Notes: a model not told the origin generated them from the sequence alone. A DNA stretch of 64,000 nucleotides from Desulfovibrio porci (GCF_009696265.1 NZ_VUMH01000003.1:186001-250000); one strand, 5' to 3'. Shown: positions 16,748 to 25,797, numbered from the stretch's first letter. Numbers and translations: made by a program.

Positions 16748-17524
16748 TTACCGCGCTCCGGCGGACCCGGCCGCCAGATCGCGCGTGTGCCGCAAAAGTT
16801 CCGGGCCGGCGGGCCGCCCGTGGCCGGGCACCACGATCCGGGCCTCAGGAAAAGCGGCCAGTGCCTTGTCCATGGTCACGGGCCAGGCCCGCACGTCGGC
16901 GTCCTCGGTATTGCCCAGATTCGTGGCTTGGCCGTCCTTGACCATGCAGCCGGGGAAAAGCAGTTTTTCGGCGGGAATCCAGATAAAAATGCCGTCCGTG
17001 GAATGGCCGCCGCCCAGATAGACGCAACGCGCCTCCAGGGCATGGAGCTTGAGCGTCAGCGTGTCGGCAAAGCCGTGTTCCGGCCGAGGCAGGCCTTTTT
17101 GCCCGGCAATGGCGATGGTCTCTTCATACGCATATGACGGGATGCCCCGGCGCTGTACCGCCGCCAGCCCGCCCATGGCGTCCTTGTGCCAGTGGTTGGG
17201 CACACAGGCCGTGACCCTGGCGCGCAGGACGTTTTCAATCCAGTCCAGCAGAACTTCCGTCTGCGCCACGGTCCACGGCGTATCCAGCAGAAAGGCCTCG
17301 CCCTTGTCCACCAGAATCAGGCCATTGGCAGACACCAGGCCGAACGGCGGCATCTCGTAGCGGGAGACGTGCATGTATACCCGCTCGGAAAGCCTGACTA
17401 CCTCCATATCAGCCGCCACCCGGACGGATTCGCCGATTTCCCGCGCCCCGGCCCACGAAGGGGACCAGCAGAAGACCAGCAAGGCCAACAACAAACAGAA
17501 CCCTTTCACCCTCACAGACAACAT
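16748..17524 (-). CDS. subclass B1 metallo-beta-lactamase (CcrA/CfiA-like)
   Basis: Predicted periplasmic zinc beta-lactamase. The start (GGAG seven bases upstream) gives 258 residues with a Sec signal peptide to about residue 26. Zn1 ligands: H111 and H113 in NHWHKD and H174 in GGGHSTD. Zn2 ligands: D115, C193 in FPGCMVKD and H235 in VPGHG. These correspond to BBL positions 116, 118, 196, 120, 221 and 263. K196 and N205 match substrate-binding K224 and N233. From recalled family sequence, long stretches such as PEHGF and GNxxDADVxAWPxTxDK match Bacteroides CcrA/CfiA closely. BBL 121 is alanine where CcrA has cysteine. No promoter is evident in the 150-nt gap after nrdJ, which is filled by an R1 repeat. 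Codon use looks like the neighbours'. Confidence 0.9.
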   Translation of the reverse strand: MLSVRVKGFCLLLALLVFCWSPSWAGAREIGESVRVAADMEVVRLSERVYMHVSRYEMPPFGLVSANGLILVDKGEAFLLDTPWTVAQTEVLLDWIENVLRARVTACVPNHWHKDAMGGLAAVQRRGIPSYAYEETIAIAGQKGLPRPEHGFADTLTLKLHALEARCVYLGGGHSTDGIFIWIPAEKLLFPGCMVKDGQATNLGNTEDADVRAWPVTMDKALAAFPEARIVVPGHGRPAGPELLRHTRDLAAGSAGAR

Positions 17525-17556
17525 CGTTTTTCTCCGTAGTGAGCGGCGTTCAAAAA

Positions 17557-17660
17557 TTTTTTGCTCGCTGACAAAGAAAACAAGCGGCCCGGCGCGGGAA
17601 CGTAGCGTACTACGTGACCAAGCCGGGCCGCTTTGTTTGATGCCGTCAGCGGGCAAAAAG
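17557..17660 (+). repeat. R1 structured repeat (copy after nrdJ)
   Basis: Three-tier hairpin. Outer stem: TTTTTGCTCGCTGAC (17558-17572) with GTCAGCGGGCAAAAA (17645-17659). Middle stem: AAGCGGCCCGGC (17582-17593) with GCCGGGCCGCTT (17622-17633). Apical stem: ACGTAG/CTACGT (17600-17605 and 17610-17615). It starts 14 nt after the nrdJ stop codon. In the nrdJ direction it ends with AAAAAATTTTTG, so this copy could act as a terminator or attenuator before the beta-lactamase gene. Confidence 0.8.
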
Positions 17661-17674
17661 ACCGTCCGGCGCTG

Positions 17675-19957
17675 TTAGCCGCAGCGGGAAAACCCGCAGG
17701 CCGGGCAGATCAGGCAGCCTTCCTGAAAAACCAGAGGCTCGTTGCATTCCGGACAGCGCTGCACTTCCAGGTCATTGACCTCGCCGATGTGCTCATCCTT
17801 GAGATAGCGCTTTTCCAGCACCCAGGCGATGGCGTCCGGGATGGACAGCAGCAGGCCCTTGCCCCGGAAGACCGGGTGCTCGCCGCCGATGCCCTTGATC
17901 TGGGCCACCACGTCGCGCACATGCACGCCCGAGCGCAGGGCCAGAGAGACCAGACGGCCGATGGCCTCGGCCTTGGCCGTGATGGAGCGCCCCGACTTGC
18001 CGATGGTGGCGAAGACCTCAAAGGGTTCGCCGTCCACCTCGTTGACAGTCAGGTACATGGCGCCCAGGCCGGTCTGCACCTTCTGGGTGAAACCCTGCAC
18101 GACGTCCGGACGCTTGCGCACCGCCGACGTGGGCTTGCCCGCCTGCGACGCGGTCTGGTTCTGCGGGGCGGACTCGCCGTCCATTTTTTTCTGGCCTTCG
18201 CCGGTGGCCAGCACCTGAATGCTCTTGCAGCCGTCGCGGTAGACCGTGACGCCTTTGCAGCCTTCCTTGTAGGCCAGCCAGTAAATGTCGAAAATATCCT
18301 GTTCCGTGGCGGAATTGGGCAAATTCACGGTCTTGGACACGGCATTGTCCGTATGCCGCTGGAAGGCCGCCTGCATGCGCAGATGCCAGACCGGCTCGAT
18401 ATCCATGGCGGTCACAAAGACGTTGCGCAGCTTGGCGGGCAGAAAATCCAGATCCTGGATGGAGCCCTTGGCCACCACGCTGTCCATGAGCTCGGGGCCG
18501 GCCAGACCGGCGGCGGCAAGCGCGGCCTCGAAATGGGGGTTGACCTCCACCAGCCGTTCGCCGTCCAGAATGTTGCGGGTGAAGCAGAGCGCGAAAAGCG
18601 GTTCCACGCCGGAAGAACAGCCCGCGATGATCGACAGCGTGCCCGTGGGCGCGATGGTGGTCACCGTGGCGTTACGGTAGGGGCCTTTTTTCTTTTTGGC
18701 GTACAGGGAGGTCGGATAGGCCGGGAAGGGACCGCGCTCCCTGGCGAGTTCGGCCGAGGCCTTGTGGCCTTCCTCCTGCACGAAGCCCATGATCCGCTCG
18801 GCCAGGTCAATGCCCGCCTGGGAATTGTAGGCCACGCCCAGTTCAAAGAGCAGATCCGCGAAGCCCATGACGCCCAGACCGATCTTGCGGTTTCTGCGCA
18901 CCGTCTCGGCAATGCGCGGCAGGGGAAAGAGCGAGGCGTCGATGACGTTGTCCAGAAAGTGCACGGAAAGGTGCACCACGCGCCGCAGTTCGTCCCAGTC
19001 GATGCCCGCGCGGGCCGGGTCCGCATCGTCGTTGTGGCCGGGCAGATAGAAGCAGGACAGATTGATGGAACCCAGATTGCAGGCTTCAAAGGGCAGCAGG
19101 GGCTGCTCGCCGCAGGGATTGGTGGATTCGATCTCGCCCTGGTCCGGGGTGGGATTGTCCCGGTTGATGCGGTCCAGAAAGACGATGCCCGGATCGCCCG
19201 ACTGCCAGGCCTTCTTGACCAGCAGATCAAAAACGTCGCGGGCGCGCAGGCGGTCCACCACCTCGCCGGTGTTGGGCGCGCGCAGGTCGTAGTGCTCGTC
19301 CTTTTCCACGGCCTGCATAAAGGCTTCGGTCAGGCCCACGGAAAGGTTGAAGTTGTTGAATTCGCCCTCTTTTTCCTTGGCCCGGATGAAATCCAGCACG
19401 TCCGGATGGTCCACGCGCAGAATGCCCATGTTGGCCCCGCGCCGCGTGCCGCCCTGCTTGATCTGCTCGGTGGCGGTATTGAAAATGCGCAAAAAGGAAA
19501 CCGGCCCGGAGGCCACGCCGCCGGTGGAACCCACCCGGCTTTCCTTGGGACGCAGGCGCGAGAAGGAAAAGCCCGTGCCGCCGCCGGATTTGTGGATCAT
19601 GGCCGCGAACTTCACGGCGTCGAAAATTTCCTCAATGGAGTCGCCCACAGGCAGGACGAAACAGGCGGAAAGCTGGCCCAGATCCGTGCCCGCGTTCATC
19701 AGCGTGGGCGAATTGGGCAAAAACTTCCAGGAGGTCATCAGGTCGTAGAAGTCGCGGGCCAGGGACTCCGGCTCACGCGAGGACCCCTCGTACTTGCCTT
19801 CTTCGGCGGCGATGGCGGAAGCCACGCGCCAGAAAAGGTCGCGCGGGGTTTCAGTGAGCTTGCCGTCCAGGGATTTACGCAGATAGCGCTTCTGCAGCAC
19901 CACGTCCGTATTGGGTTTCAACTGCGGCTGCGGCAGATTTTTGGGCATTGCGATCAT
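17675..19957 (-). CDS. nrdJ: adenosylcobalamin-dependent (class II) ribonucleotide reductase
   Basis: Reduces ribonucleotides to deoxyribonucleotides using coenzyme B12 to make the thiyl radical; oxygen-indifferent. About 760 residues from the chosen ATG; an ATG three codons later is equally possible, and neither has a strong ribosome site. Landmarks: SPTLMNAG near 85, the redox cysteine in SACFVLPVGDS, the glycine-rich GGGTGFSFSRLRP loop, NPCGEQP with the radical cysteine on the finger loop, and a C-terminal zinc-ribbon-like CPECN...CPAC that carries the shuttle cysteines. No intein is inserted. An R1 repeat follows the stop codon. I see no cobalamin riboswitch upstream; an inverted repeat at 20093-20126 is the only candidate operator. 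Confidence 0.95.
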   Translation of the reverse strand: MIAMPKNLPQPQLKPNTDVVLQKRYLRKSLDGKLTETPRDLFWRVASAIAAEEGKYEGSSREPESLARDFYDLMTSWKFLPNSPTLMNAGTDLGQLSACFVLPVGDSIEEIFDAVKFAAMIHKSGGGTGFSFSRLRPKESRVGSTGGVASGPVSFLRIFNTATEQIKQGGTRRGANMGILRVDHPDVLDFIRAKEKEGEFNNFNLSVGLTEAFMQAVEKDEHYDLRAPNTGEVVDRLRARDVFDLLVKKAWQSGDPGIVFLDRINRDNPTPDQGEIESTNPCGEQPLLPFEACNLGSINLSCFYLPGHNDDADPARAGIDWDELRRVVHLSVHFLDNVIDASLFPLPRIAETVRRNRKIGLGVMGFADLLFELGVAYNSQAGIDLAERIMGFVQEEGHKASAELARERGPFPAYPTSLYAKKKKGPYRNATVTTIAPTGTLSIIAGCSSGVEPLFALCFTRNILDGERLVEVNPHFEAALAAAGLAGPELMDSVVAKGSIQDLDFLPAKLRNVFVTAMDIEPVWHLRMQAAFQRHTDNAVSKTVNLPNSATEQDIFDIYWLAYKEGCKGVTVYRDGCKSIQVLATGEGQKKMDGESAPQNQTASQAGKPTSAVRKRPDVVQGFTQKVQTGLGAMYLTVNEVDGEPFEVFATIGKSGRSITAKAEAIGRLVSLALRSGVHVRDVVAQIKGIGGEHPVFRGKGLLLSIPDAIAWVLEKRYLKDEHIGEVNDLEVQRCPECNEPLVFQEGCLICPACGFSRCG

Positions 19958-20092
19958 CAGAACATAAACCTTGGGATAAAAGTTGGAGAGCGACACGCCC
20001 GTCCAGCGGGGCGCCAAACTGGGCTTATATACGCCCGGCGGGGTTGAAAAAAAAGCCCCGAAAGTCCGCATTTCTCGGATAATGAGTTGAAA

Positions 20093-20126
20093 TTACATGA
20101 TAAAAATTCACAAAAAGTTCATGTAA
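20093..20126. promoter_or_regulatory. inverted repeat upstream of nrdJ
   Basis: TTACATGA (20093-20100) and TCATGTAA (20119-20126) flank an 18-nt AT-rich spacer about 135 nt before nrdJ. It does not match the NrdR box. It could be an operator or part of the nrdJ promoter region; no protein can be assigned. Confidence 0.35.
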
Positions 20127-20148
20127 AAAATAGCGGAGCCGCGCCGCT
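20125..20148 (-). terminator. terminator of the RACo-Rsm22 transcript
   Basis: Minus-strand stem AGCGG/CCGCT with a 7-nt loop, followed by ATTTTTTAC. It overlaps the last bases of the Rsm22-like stop codon. The stem is short but the U run is good. Confidence 0.5.
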
Positions 20149-21764
20149 CAAGGCTTTGCGGACACGTGCGCACGCGGGCTGCGGATAATGCGCGCCCGGC
20201 TTTTGGCGTCGCGCGGCGCGTCCGGCATGAGGCGGACAGGCAGCCGGTCGCCCGAGGCCAGAGCCTCGGCGTCTTCCAGCAGCATCAGGCCTTCGGCGGT
20301 GCATGCGTAGCGCACCCGGCCCGCCAGGCCCGGCACTGCAAAAGGCGCGGAAAGCACGCGGGCGGGCAGCGTTTTTTCCCGGCCGGGGGCGGCGACAGGG
20401 ACAGCTTCCGGTTCCGCCGCCGCGCCGAGCAGCAGAGGAGCCAGGGAAAGTCCGCTCTTGGCCAGGCCCGCCTCTGTGGAAAGGCGCAGCAGCCAGTCCG
20501 GCGCGTCCCGGCTGTCAAAGGTGAAGTGGCACCAGGTCCGCCCGCCCTGCCCGGCCAGCAGCGGACAGGCCGCGTTGTGCGGACAGGGGGCCAGCGCCGC
20601 GAGGCCGCCTTCCAGAGCCAGGTCGCGCAGACGCATGATGGTGTTGCCGCCCAGACGCGTGCCCGGCTCCACAAAAAGCAGGGCGGGCGACGCCCCGCTC
20701 TCCGGCGCATTTTCCGGCTCCGCGCCGTTATGGCGGAAAAGCAGGGGCGCGAAGGCATCCAGCAGACTGTCCAGGCGTTCGGCCAGCGGCCCCTGCGGCG
20801 CGACTTCCGCGCCCTCCCCGTCTTCCGGCTCTTCATCCCAGGCCTGCCGTCCGCCCCCGCCCTTACGGCCCGGACGCAGTTCATTGAGCACATTGGCCGC
20901 CGTGACCAGCCAGGGACGGCAGCGTTGCGCCCCGCCTTTCCCGGCCAGGAGCGGGGCCGCCTGCCGGGCCAGGCTTTCCAGCGGCCCCTGGGCCGTGCGC
21001 ACGGGCCAGGTTTTCCAGCCCAGGCACGCGCCCCAGGAGGCAAACAGGGCTTTGCCCAATTCCGGCGGCCGGGCCGCGCTATCCAGGGCCAACACCCGCA
21101 CCGGGGCTTCCCGCCATTGGGGCCGGGCCAGCCAGAGCGCCAGGGGCAGGCTCAGCGGCCCGGAACCCGCGTCCAGCAGCAGGGCTTCGCCGTCCTCCGG
21201 GGCCAGGGCACGCGGGTCGGGCAGAGGCAGGGCCGCCAGCAGGCGGGTCAGGCGCAGCAGGTTCCAGGGCAGAAAATAATAGAGATAGGCGCTGACAAAG
21301 GCCGGGGAACTCCAATAGGGCCGCCGCAGATCCCGGCGTTCCGTGGTCAGCAGGCGCGACAGCGCGGCCACGTCCTCGGGCAGGGAGCGGCGGTGCGCGG
21401 CGTTCAGGGGCCAGATTTTGTGCAGGGCCTCGGGCAGACATTCCAGAGCCTGGCGCGCGTCCGCATCCAGAGGGGGAAACAAGGCGTCGGTTCGCGGCCA
21501 GGGCGAGGCCGACGGGAAGCGGCTTCCCGTCTCGCGCGCGGGGCGCGGGGCGCGGGGCGCGTCCATGGCGTCCCGCCGTTCCGGGCGTTGACCGGCCGGC
21601 AGCTTGCCGGGCCGACTATCGTACCGGTTGTCGGACCGATTACCGGACGGGGCGGCGGGCTTGCCCTTGTCCGCGCGCGAATCGCGGGGTCTGGCAGGCG
21701 ACGGTTTCCTGTCGGAGGCGCGGGGCTTGGGGGACGCGGACGGCGAAGCGGTGCGGCGCGGCAT
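20148..21764 (-). CDS. Rsm22-like predicted rRNA methyltransferase
   Basis: 538 residues. The first 85 are basic and low complexity (arginine, proline, serine). The rest matches the Rsm22 family, SAM-dependent proteins linked to the small ribosomal subunit. A SAM-binding motif LLDAGSGPLSLPLAL is near residue 195. The family's hallmark cysteine region is present in the second half: FVEPGTRLGGNTIMRLRD, then APCPHNAACPL and WCHFTF, likely ligands for an iron-sulfur cluster or zinc. A 30-residue acidic insert (EEPEDGEGAE) sits before it. It starts directly after the RACo stop, so the pair is co-transcribed. The modified nucleotide is unknown. Confidence 0.75.
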   Translation of the reverse strand: MPRRTASPSASPKPRASDRKPSPARPRDSRADKGKPAAPSGNRSDNRYDSRPGKLPAGQRPERRDAMDAPRAPRPARETGSRFPSASPWPRTDALFPPLDADARQALECLPEALHKIWPLNAAHRRSLPEDVAALSRLLTTERRDLRRPYWSSPAFVSAYLYYFLPWNLLRLTRLLAALPLPDPRALAPEDGEALLLDAGSGPLSLPLALWLARPQWREAPVRVLALDSAARPPELGKALFASWGACLGWKTWPVRTAQGPLESLARQAAPLLAGKGGAQRCRPWLVTAANVLNELRPGRKGGGGRQAWDEEPEDGEGAEVAPQGPLAERLDSLLDAFAPLLFRHNGAEPENAPESGASPALLFVEPGTRLGGNTIMRLRDLALEGGLAALAPCPHNAACPLLAGQGGRTWCHFTFDSRDAPDWLLRLSTEAGLAKSGLSLAPLLLGAAAEPEAVPVAAPGREKTLPARVLSAPFAVPGLAGRVRYACTAEGLMLLEDAEALASGDRLPVRLMPDAPRDAKSRARIIRSPRAHVSAKP

Positions 21765-23411
21765 TCAGACTCCAAAGCGCATACGGCGCAGATAGGCGTG
21801 ATGAAAATCGGGATCTTCCACCAGGGGCAGCACACGGGCTCCGGCGCAAAGGCGGGCCAGGGCCGCGCCCTTTTCCGGGTGCAGGGCCAGCAGGGCCGCG
21901 CCGTCCAGAGAGGCGTTGCCCACGGCGCGGATGCGGGAGCCGAGCCCGGCGGGCACAAAGCCCAGTTGTTCCAGAATATCAGGCCGGATATGCTCGCCCA
22001 GCGCCCCGGCCAGGCAAAGTGCGGCCACGTCGCGCGGCGGCACGCCGGCCGCGGCCAGCAGGGCGTCCAGGGCCAGGGCGAAGGCGGCCTTGACCTTGAG
22101 CAGTTCCTCCACGTCGGCGGCGGCCAGCCGGAGGCCGCGCGGCAGATACAGGTGCGTCCGGCCCCGCTCCTTGCGCAGTCCGGCGGCCAGCTTGCGCGCG
22201 AGCGGCATAAGCGAAGGCGAAGACGCGTGGGCGAACAGGCCCGAGGCGTCCAGCAGGCCCAATTGCAGCAAAAGGCCGAGCAAAGAAAGATAGCCAGTGG
22301 CGCTGATGCCGCGCGCTGGTCCGCTCGAGCCGTCCGGCGAGTGCGCCGCCAAGCCCGCCGGGCTGAGGCTGAAGTCCGTGACCACGTCCGGTCCGGCCAG
22401 TTGCCCGCATTCCGGGCCGATGCCCTCCAGGGCCGGGCCCAGAGGCACGCTGGCCAGCAGCAGTTCCCCTTGCGCCGTGACCAGAGCCAGTTCGCCGTTG
22501 GTGCCCAGATCCGCCAGCACAAAGGGCCGGGGCGTACGGACCTCCAGCAAAGCCGCCAGGCCCGCGCTCACGTCGCCGCCTACAAAGGGCGCGGGCAGAG
22601 GCGGGATGTACACCGGCGGCAGGCCCGGCAGGCAGGCGGTCTCATGCCCGGCGTGGGCGGCCCGGTAGGGCGCGGCGCAGAGGCCTTCCACGTCGCGGTC
22701 CAGAAAAATGTCGGTCATGGCCGTATTGGCCGCCAGACAGACGCGCGCCACTCTGCCGTCCGAAGAGCGCAGACCGTCCACAATGCGACGCACAGCCTCA
22801 CGGGCCAGCCCGGCCAGGCGGGCGCGGCCTTGCGGCGCGCGGGCCACGGCCAGACGGGACATGACGTCCGCCCCGGCTCCGGCCTGCGGATTGAGAAAAT
22901 GCCCCTCGGCGACTGTCGCGCCGGGCTCCGCGCCATCCAGAGCCAGCGCCCGCCAGTACACGGAAGTAGTGCCCAGATCCACAGCCAGAGCCAGTTCCCG
23001 CCCGGCCGCGCGGGCACGGGCGATCTCCGGCGCGACGGCCGCCTCCGGCGCGAAATCCTCCTGCGGCAGCTCCAGCCCCAGCGGAGCGGCACAGGCCGCT
23101 TCAGGGACCTGACGGCGGCAGGCCAGCCGCCAGCCCGCGTTCAGCTCCCGCAGCGAAAACACCGCCTCTTCAGCGGGCAGGGGCGGCGGCGCGTCGTGCG
23201 GAAAACGCAGACGGCAGCGGCCGCAACGGCCCAGACCGCCGCAAAGCGGCAGTGGCCGCAACCGCCCGGACAACCAGAGGGCGCGCGAAAGACTTTCCCC
23301 GGCCGGAACGTCCAGTTCCACGGACTCAAGCAAGGACGGCGCGGGAGGCGCTTCCGGGGCCGGACCATCGCCGGTGGCGGGTGCGGGCGAGGGTAAAAGG
23401 CGTACTTTCAT
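21765..23411 (-). CDS. RACo/RamA-type corrinoid-protein reductive activase (ASKHA, DUF4445)
   Basis: Predicted ATP-dependent reactivator that reduces inactivated Co(II) corrinoid proteins back to Co(I). 548 residues from the chosen ATG. An N-terminal [2Fe-2S] ferredoxin domain has C57, C63, C66 and C98 (CGGLGRCGRC...LAC). A linker is followed by an ASKHA ATPase fold: LAVDLGTTSVYW near residue 148, ADLGTNGE near 300 and LAGALGEH near 480. No corrinoid methyltransferase or corrinoid protein gene lies nearby, so its client is not shown. nrdJ, also B12-dependent, is two genes downstream, but RNR is not a known RACo client. Co-transcribed with the Rsm22-like gene. Confidence 0.8.
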   Translation of the reverse strand: MKVRLLPSPAPATGDGPAPEAPPAPSLLESVELDVPAGESLSRALWLSGRLRPLPLCGGLGRCGRCRLRFPHDAPPPLPAEEAVFSLRELNAGWRLACRRQVPEAACAAPLGLELPQEDFAPEAAVAPEIARARAAGRELALAVDLGTTSVYWRALALDGAEPGATVAEGHFLNPQAGAGADVMSRLAVARAPQGRARLAGLAREAVRRIVDGLRSSDGRVARVCLAANTAMTDIFLDRDVEGLCAAPYRAAHAGHETACLPGLPPVYIPPLPAPFVGGDVSAGLAALLEVRTPRPFVLADLGTNGELALVTAQGELLLASVPLGPALEGIGPECGQLAGPDVVTDFSLSPAGLAAHSPDGSSGPARGISATGYLSLLGLLLQLGLLDASGLFAHASSPSLMPLARKLAAGLRKERGRTHLYLPRGLRLAAADVEELLKVKAAFALALDALLAAAGVPPRDVAALCLAGALGEHIRPDILEQLGFVPAGLGSRIRAVGNASLDGAALLALHPEKGAALARLCAGARVLPLVEDPDFHHAYLRRMRFGV

Positions 23412-23463
23412 GCCGCCTACCCTGCCCCAAGGCCGCCGCGATGGCAAGACGGCCCGCCCCTGT

Positions 23464-25797
23464 TCAGGCCCTGTCGCCGCCCACAGACCTGATGATGGCC
23501 TCCAGATCCCCTTCCGCGGGCTCGGCAAAGGCCAGGCCCGCCTGCGGGCCGTCCACCCATATGATCCGGGCCTCCCGGTCCGCGAAGAGCGTGTCAAAAG
23601 GCGCGGCCACGGCATGCAGGACCACCGACGCGCCCCCTTCCAGAGCGGGCGGTGCGGCAAAACAGAGACGCGCGCCCGAGCGGCTCACGTCCGCCAGTGT
23701 GGCTTCGACCTCCCGGCCGCCGAAAACGACGTTCAGCCTGTAAGGATCGCGCAGGAGATAACGCGGCTCCGCGCGGCGTTCGCTGCGCATGCTGTCGATG
23801 ATTTTTTTCAGTTCGCCGGAAAGTTTGCTCAATTCCCGCACATACCCGTCCGAGGCCCGCATATTGTCCGTGGTGTCGCGGGCCTTGTCGCTGATGCTTT
23901 TGATCATCTCCAGCATCTCCCCGCCCACGGCGGCCTGTTCTTCGGTGGCGTGGGCGATGCCCGCCACGGTGTCGGCCGCCTGCCGGGAAACATCCAAAAT
24001 GCGGTTCAGGCGCTCGCCGGAGCTGTCGGCCAGTTGCGTGGTCTGACGGGTCAGTTCCACGGCGCGCTCCGTGGCCGCGCCGCCCGAGTCCACGCCCTGC
24101 TGGATGGCCTGTACCGCGGCGGCCACCTCCGTGGTGGCCTGCATGGTTTTTTCGGCCAGTTTGCGCACCTCGTCGGCCACCACGGCGAAACCTCGCCCGG
24201 CCTCCCCGGCGCGGGCCGCCTCAATGGCGGCATTGAGCGCTAGCAGATTGGTCTGGTCGGCCACATCAGTGATCAGTCCAAGGATGCGGCCGATACCGGC
24301 AGCGTGCGCGCCCAGCGCTTCCATATCCTTGGCCACGGCGGCGGTCTGCTCGGCCACCTTGGCGATGCAGGCTATCGTCTGGCGCACCACCTCCACGCCG
24401 CCGGCAGCTTCCTCCTCGGCGCTCTTGCTGTCGCCGGCGGCCCGGCCGGCCCTGGCCGCCACCTCGCTCATGGTCTCGGCCATGCTGCGGATGCCCTGCG
24501 CCGCGTCCAGAGACGCCTTGGCCTGATCCTCGGCCATGCCGCCTGTGGTGCGCAACTGCTCGGAAAGCTGTTCAAAGGCATGGGTCTGGCGGCCGGAAAT
24601 ATCCCGCGCCTCGTCGGCGGAAAGATAAATGCGTTCGTTGAGGGCCGCGATACGCTCTTGCTGGGCATGGATCTCGGTCAGATCGCGGTGCAGGGTGAAG
24701 CAGCCGATCAGTGTGCCGTCCAGATCCCAGAGCGGCGAGACATCCATGGCCACCCGCTTGACCTCGCCTTTAAAATTTTCGCGCGTGACTTCGTAATTCA
24801 GGATTTCGCGCCGTTCGGCCATGACCTGGTGGCAGAGCGTTTCCCTTTGGGCGTCGGCATAATAGAACTCGCCCGCGGTTTGACCGAGGTAATCCTCCGG
24901 CTGGCCGGAATGCCCCCAGCAGTTCAGCATGGCCCGATTCACATAGGCCAGGCGGCAATTCACGTCAAAAGCGGCGAACGGCAGGGTGATCCCCCGCATG
25001 ATGCCCTGGGAAATGCCCAGCTTTTCCTTGATGTGCCTCACCATAATGTTGAAAGCTTCGGCCAGTTGTCCCACCTCGTCGCCCTGGCTGATAGGCACGC
25101 TGCTGAACTCGCCTTCCGCCACGCGGCCCGCGTGGTCCTTCAAGCGCGCCAGAGGCGTGGAGATGCCCCGCACGAGCAGCCAGAGCGCCAGGCAGCACCC
25201 CAGAACGGTCAACGCCCCCATGCTCATATCCAGCAGCGTGGTCATGCGGATTTTGGCGCGCAGCTTTTCCACCGTGCCGGCAAAGGACGTGTTGATCTCG
25301 CCCCGGGCCGTGGTGAGGATTTCCTGCACCTTCTTGAGCTGCGGCATGGTTACGTCTTCAAACAGACGGCGGGCCTGGGCGCTGTCGCCGTTCTCCATGG
25401 CCAGCTTGAGCCGCGCGGCGGACTCGTGCAGGGCCAGATGCGCTTCCCCCAGTTCCCGGAAAAGCGGCTCCAGCGCGGGCAGCTCCTGCTCCAGGCCGCT
25501 TTTGCCGGGACCGTAGAGCCAGCGCCCGAACGCGCACTTGTGCCCGTCCAGCAAGGCATCCAGAGGCTTTTTGCCGTTGTCGAGCAGATACTTCTGAACG
25601 CGGGAAGCCCACTGCAAATGCCCTACTTCCGCAGCCAGCAGCATGGTGTCCTGCCGGGGGCGGCTCAGGATGTCGGCCTCGCCGCCGATAAGCCGCAATT
25701 CCCGGATATTGATCAGCATGAAGGCCAGGACAACGAACATGCCCAGCAGAAAAATGACAACCAGTTTCTTTTTTATGGAAATGTCGCTCAAACGCAT
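23464..25797 (-). CDS. methyl-accepting chemotaxis protein with CZB, HAMP, PAS and PilZ domains
   Basis: 777-residue chemoreceptor. Order: TM1 (11-30); a sensory region containing a chemoreceptor zinc-binding (CZB) domain with HLQW at 60-63 and [13 protein letters not shown] at 84-96; TM2 near 192-212; HAMP; a PAS domain near 270-385; the MCP signalling domain, with hairpin tip region [22 protein letters not shown] around 550; and a C-terminal PilZ domain (about 690-775). The PilZ motif is complete: RRAEPR (RxxxR) and DVSRSG (DxSxxG), predicting c-di-GMP binding. By topology the CZB domain would be periplasmic, whereas most are cytosolic. It may integrate zinc/oxidant or redox signals with c-di-GMP in motility. 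RACo follows 52 nt later. Confidence 0.92.
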   Translation of the reverse strand: MRLSDISIKKKLVVIFLLGMFVVLAFMLINIRELRLIGGEADILSRPRQDTMLLAAEVGHLQWASRVQKYLLDNGKKPLDALLDGHKCAFGRWLYGPGKSGLEQELPALEPLFRELGEAHLALHESAARLKLAMENGDSAQARRLFEDVTMPQLKKVQEILTTARGEINTSFAGTVEKLRAKIRMTTLLDMSMGALTVLGCCLALWLLVRGISTPLARLKDHAGRVAEGEFSSVPISQGDEVGQLAEAFNIMVRHIKEKLGISQGIMRGITLPFAAFDVNCRLAYVNRAMLNCWGHSGQPEDYLGQTAGEFYYADAQRETLCHQVMAERREILNYEVTRENFKGEVKRVAMDVSPLWDLDGTLIGCFTLHRDLTEIHAQQERIAALNERIYLSADEARDISGRQTHAFEQLSEQLRTTGGMAEDQAKASLDAAQGIRSMAETMSEVAARAGRAAGDSKSAEEEAAGGVEVVRQTIACIAKVAEQTAAVAKDMEALGAHAAGIGRILGLITDVADQTNLLALNAAIEAARAGEAGRGFAVVADEVRKLAEKTMQATTEVAAAVQAIQQGVDSGGAATERAVELTRQTTQLADSSGERLNRILDVSRQAADTVAGIAHATEEQAAVGGEMLEMIKSISDKARDTTDNMRASDGYVRELSKLSGELKKIIDSMRSERRAEPRYLLRDPYRLNVVFGGREVEATLADVSRSGARLCFAAPPALEGGASVVLHAVAAPFDTLFADREARIIWVDGPQAGLAFAEPAEGDLEAIIRSVGGDRA

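Noticed and set aside
17675..19957. An intein in the ribonucleotide reductase
   Set aside because: NrdJ proteins often carry one, but this reading frame has normal length and continuous family motifs.
19958..20147. A cobalamin riboswitch upstream of nrdJ
   Set aside because: The 190-nt gap includes a terminator and shows neither the B12-box core nor enough paired structure that I can recognise.
20166..23396. A 1076-codon open frame on the plus strand
   Set aside because: It lies antisense to the Rsm22-like and RACo genes, is glutamine/arginine/glycine-rich with no domain, and has the composition expected of the complement of a GC-rich coding strand.
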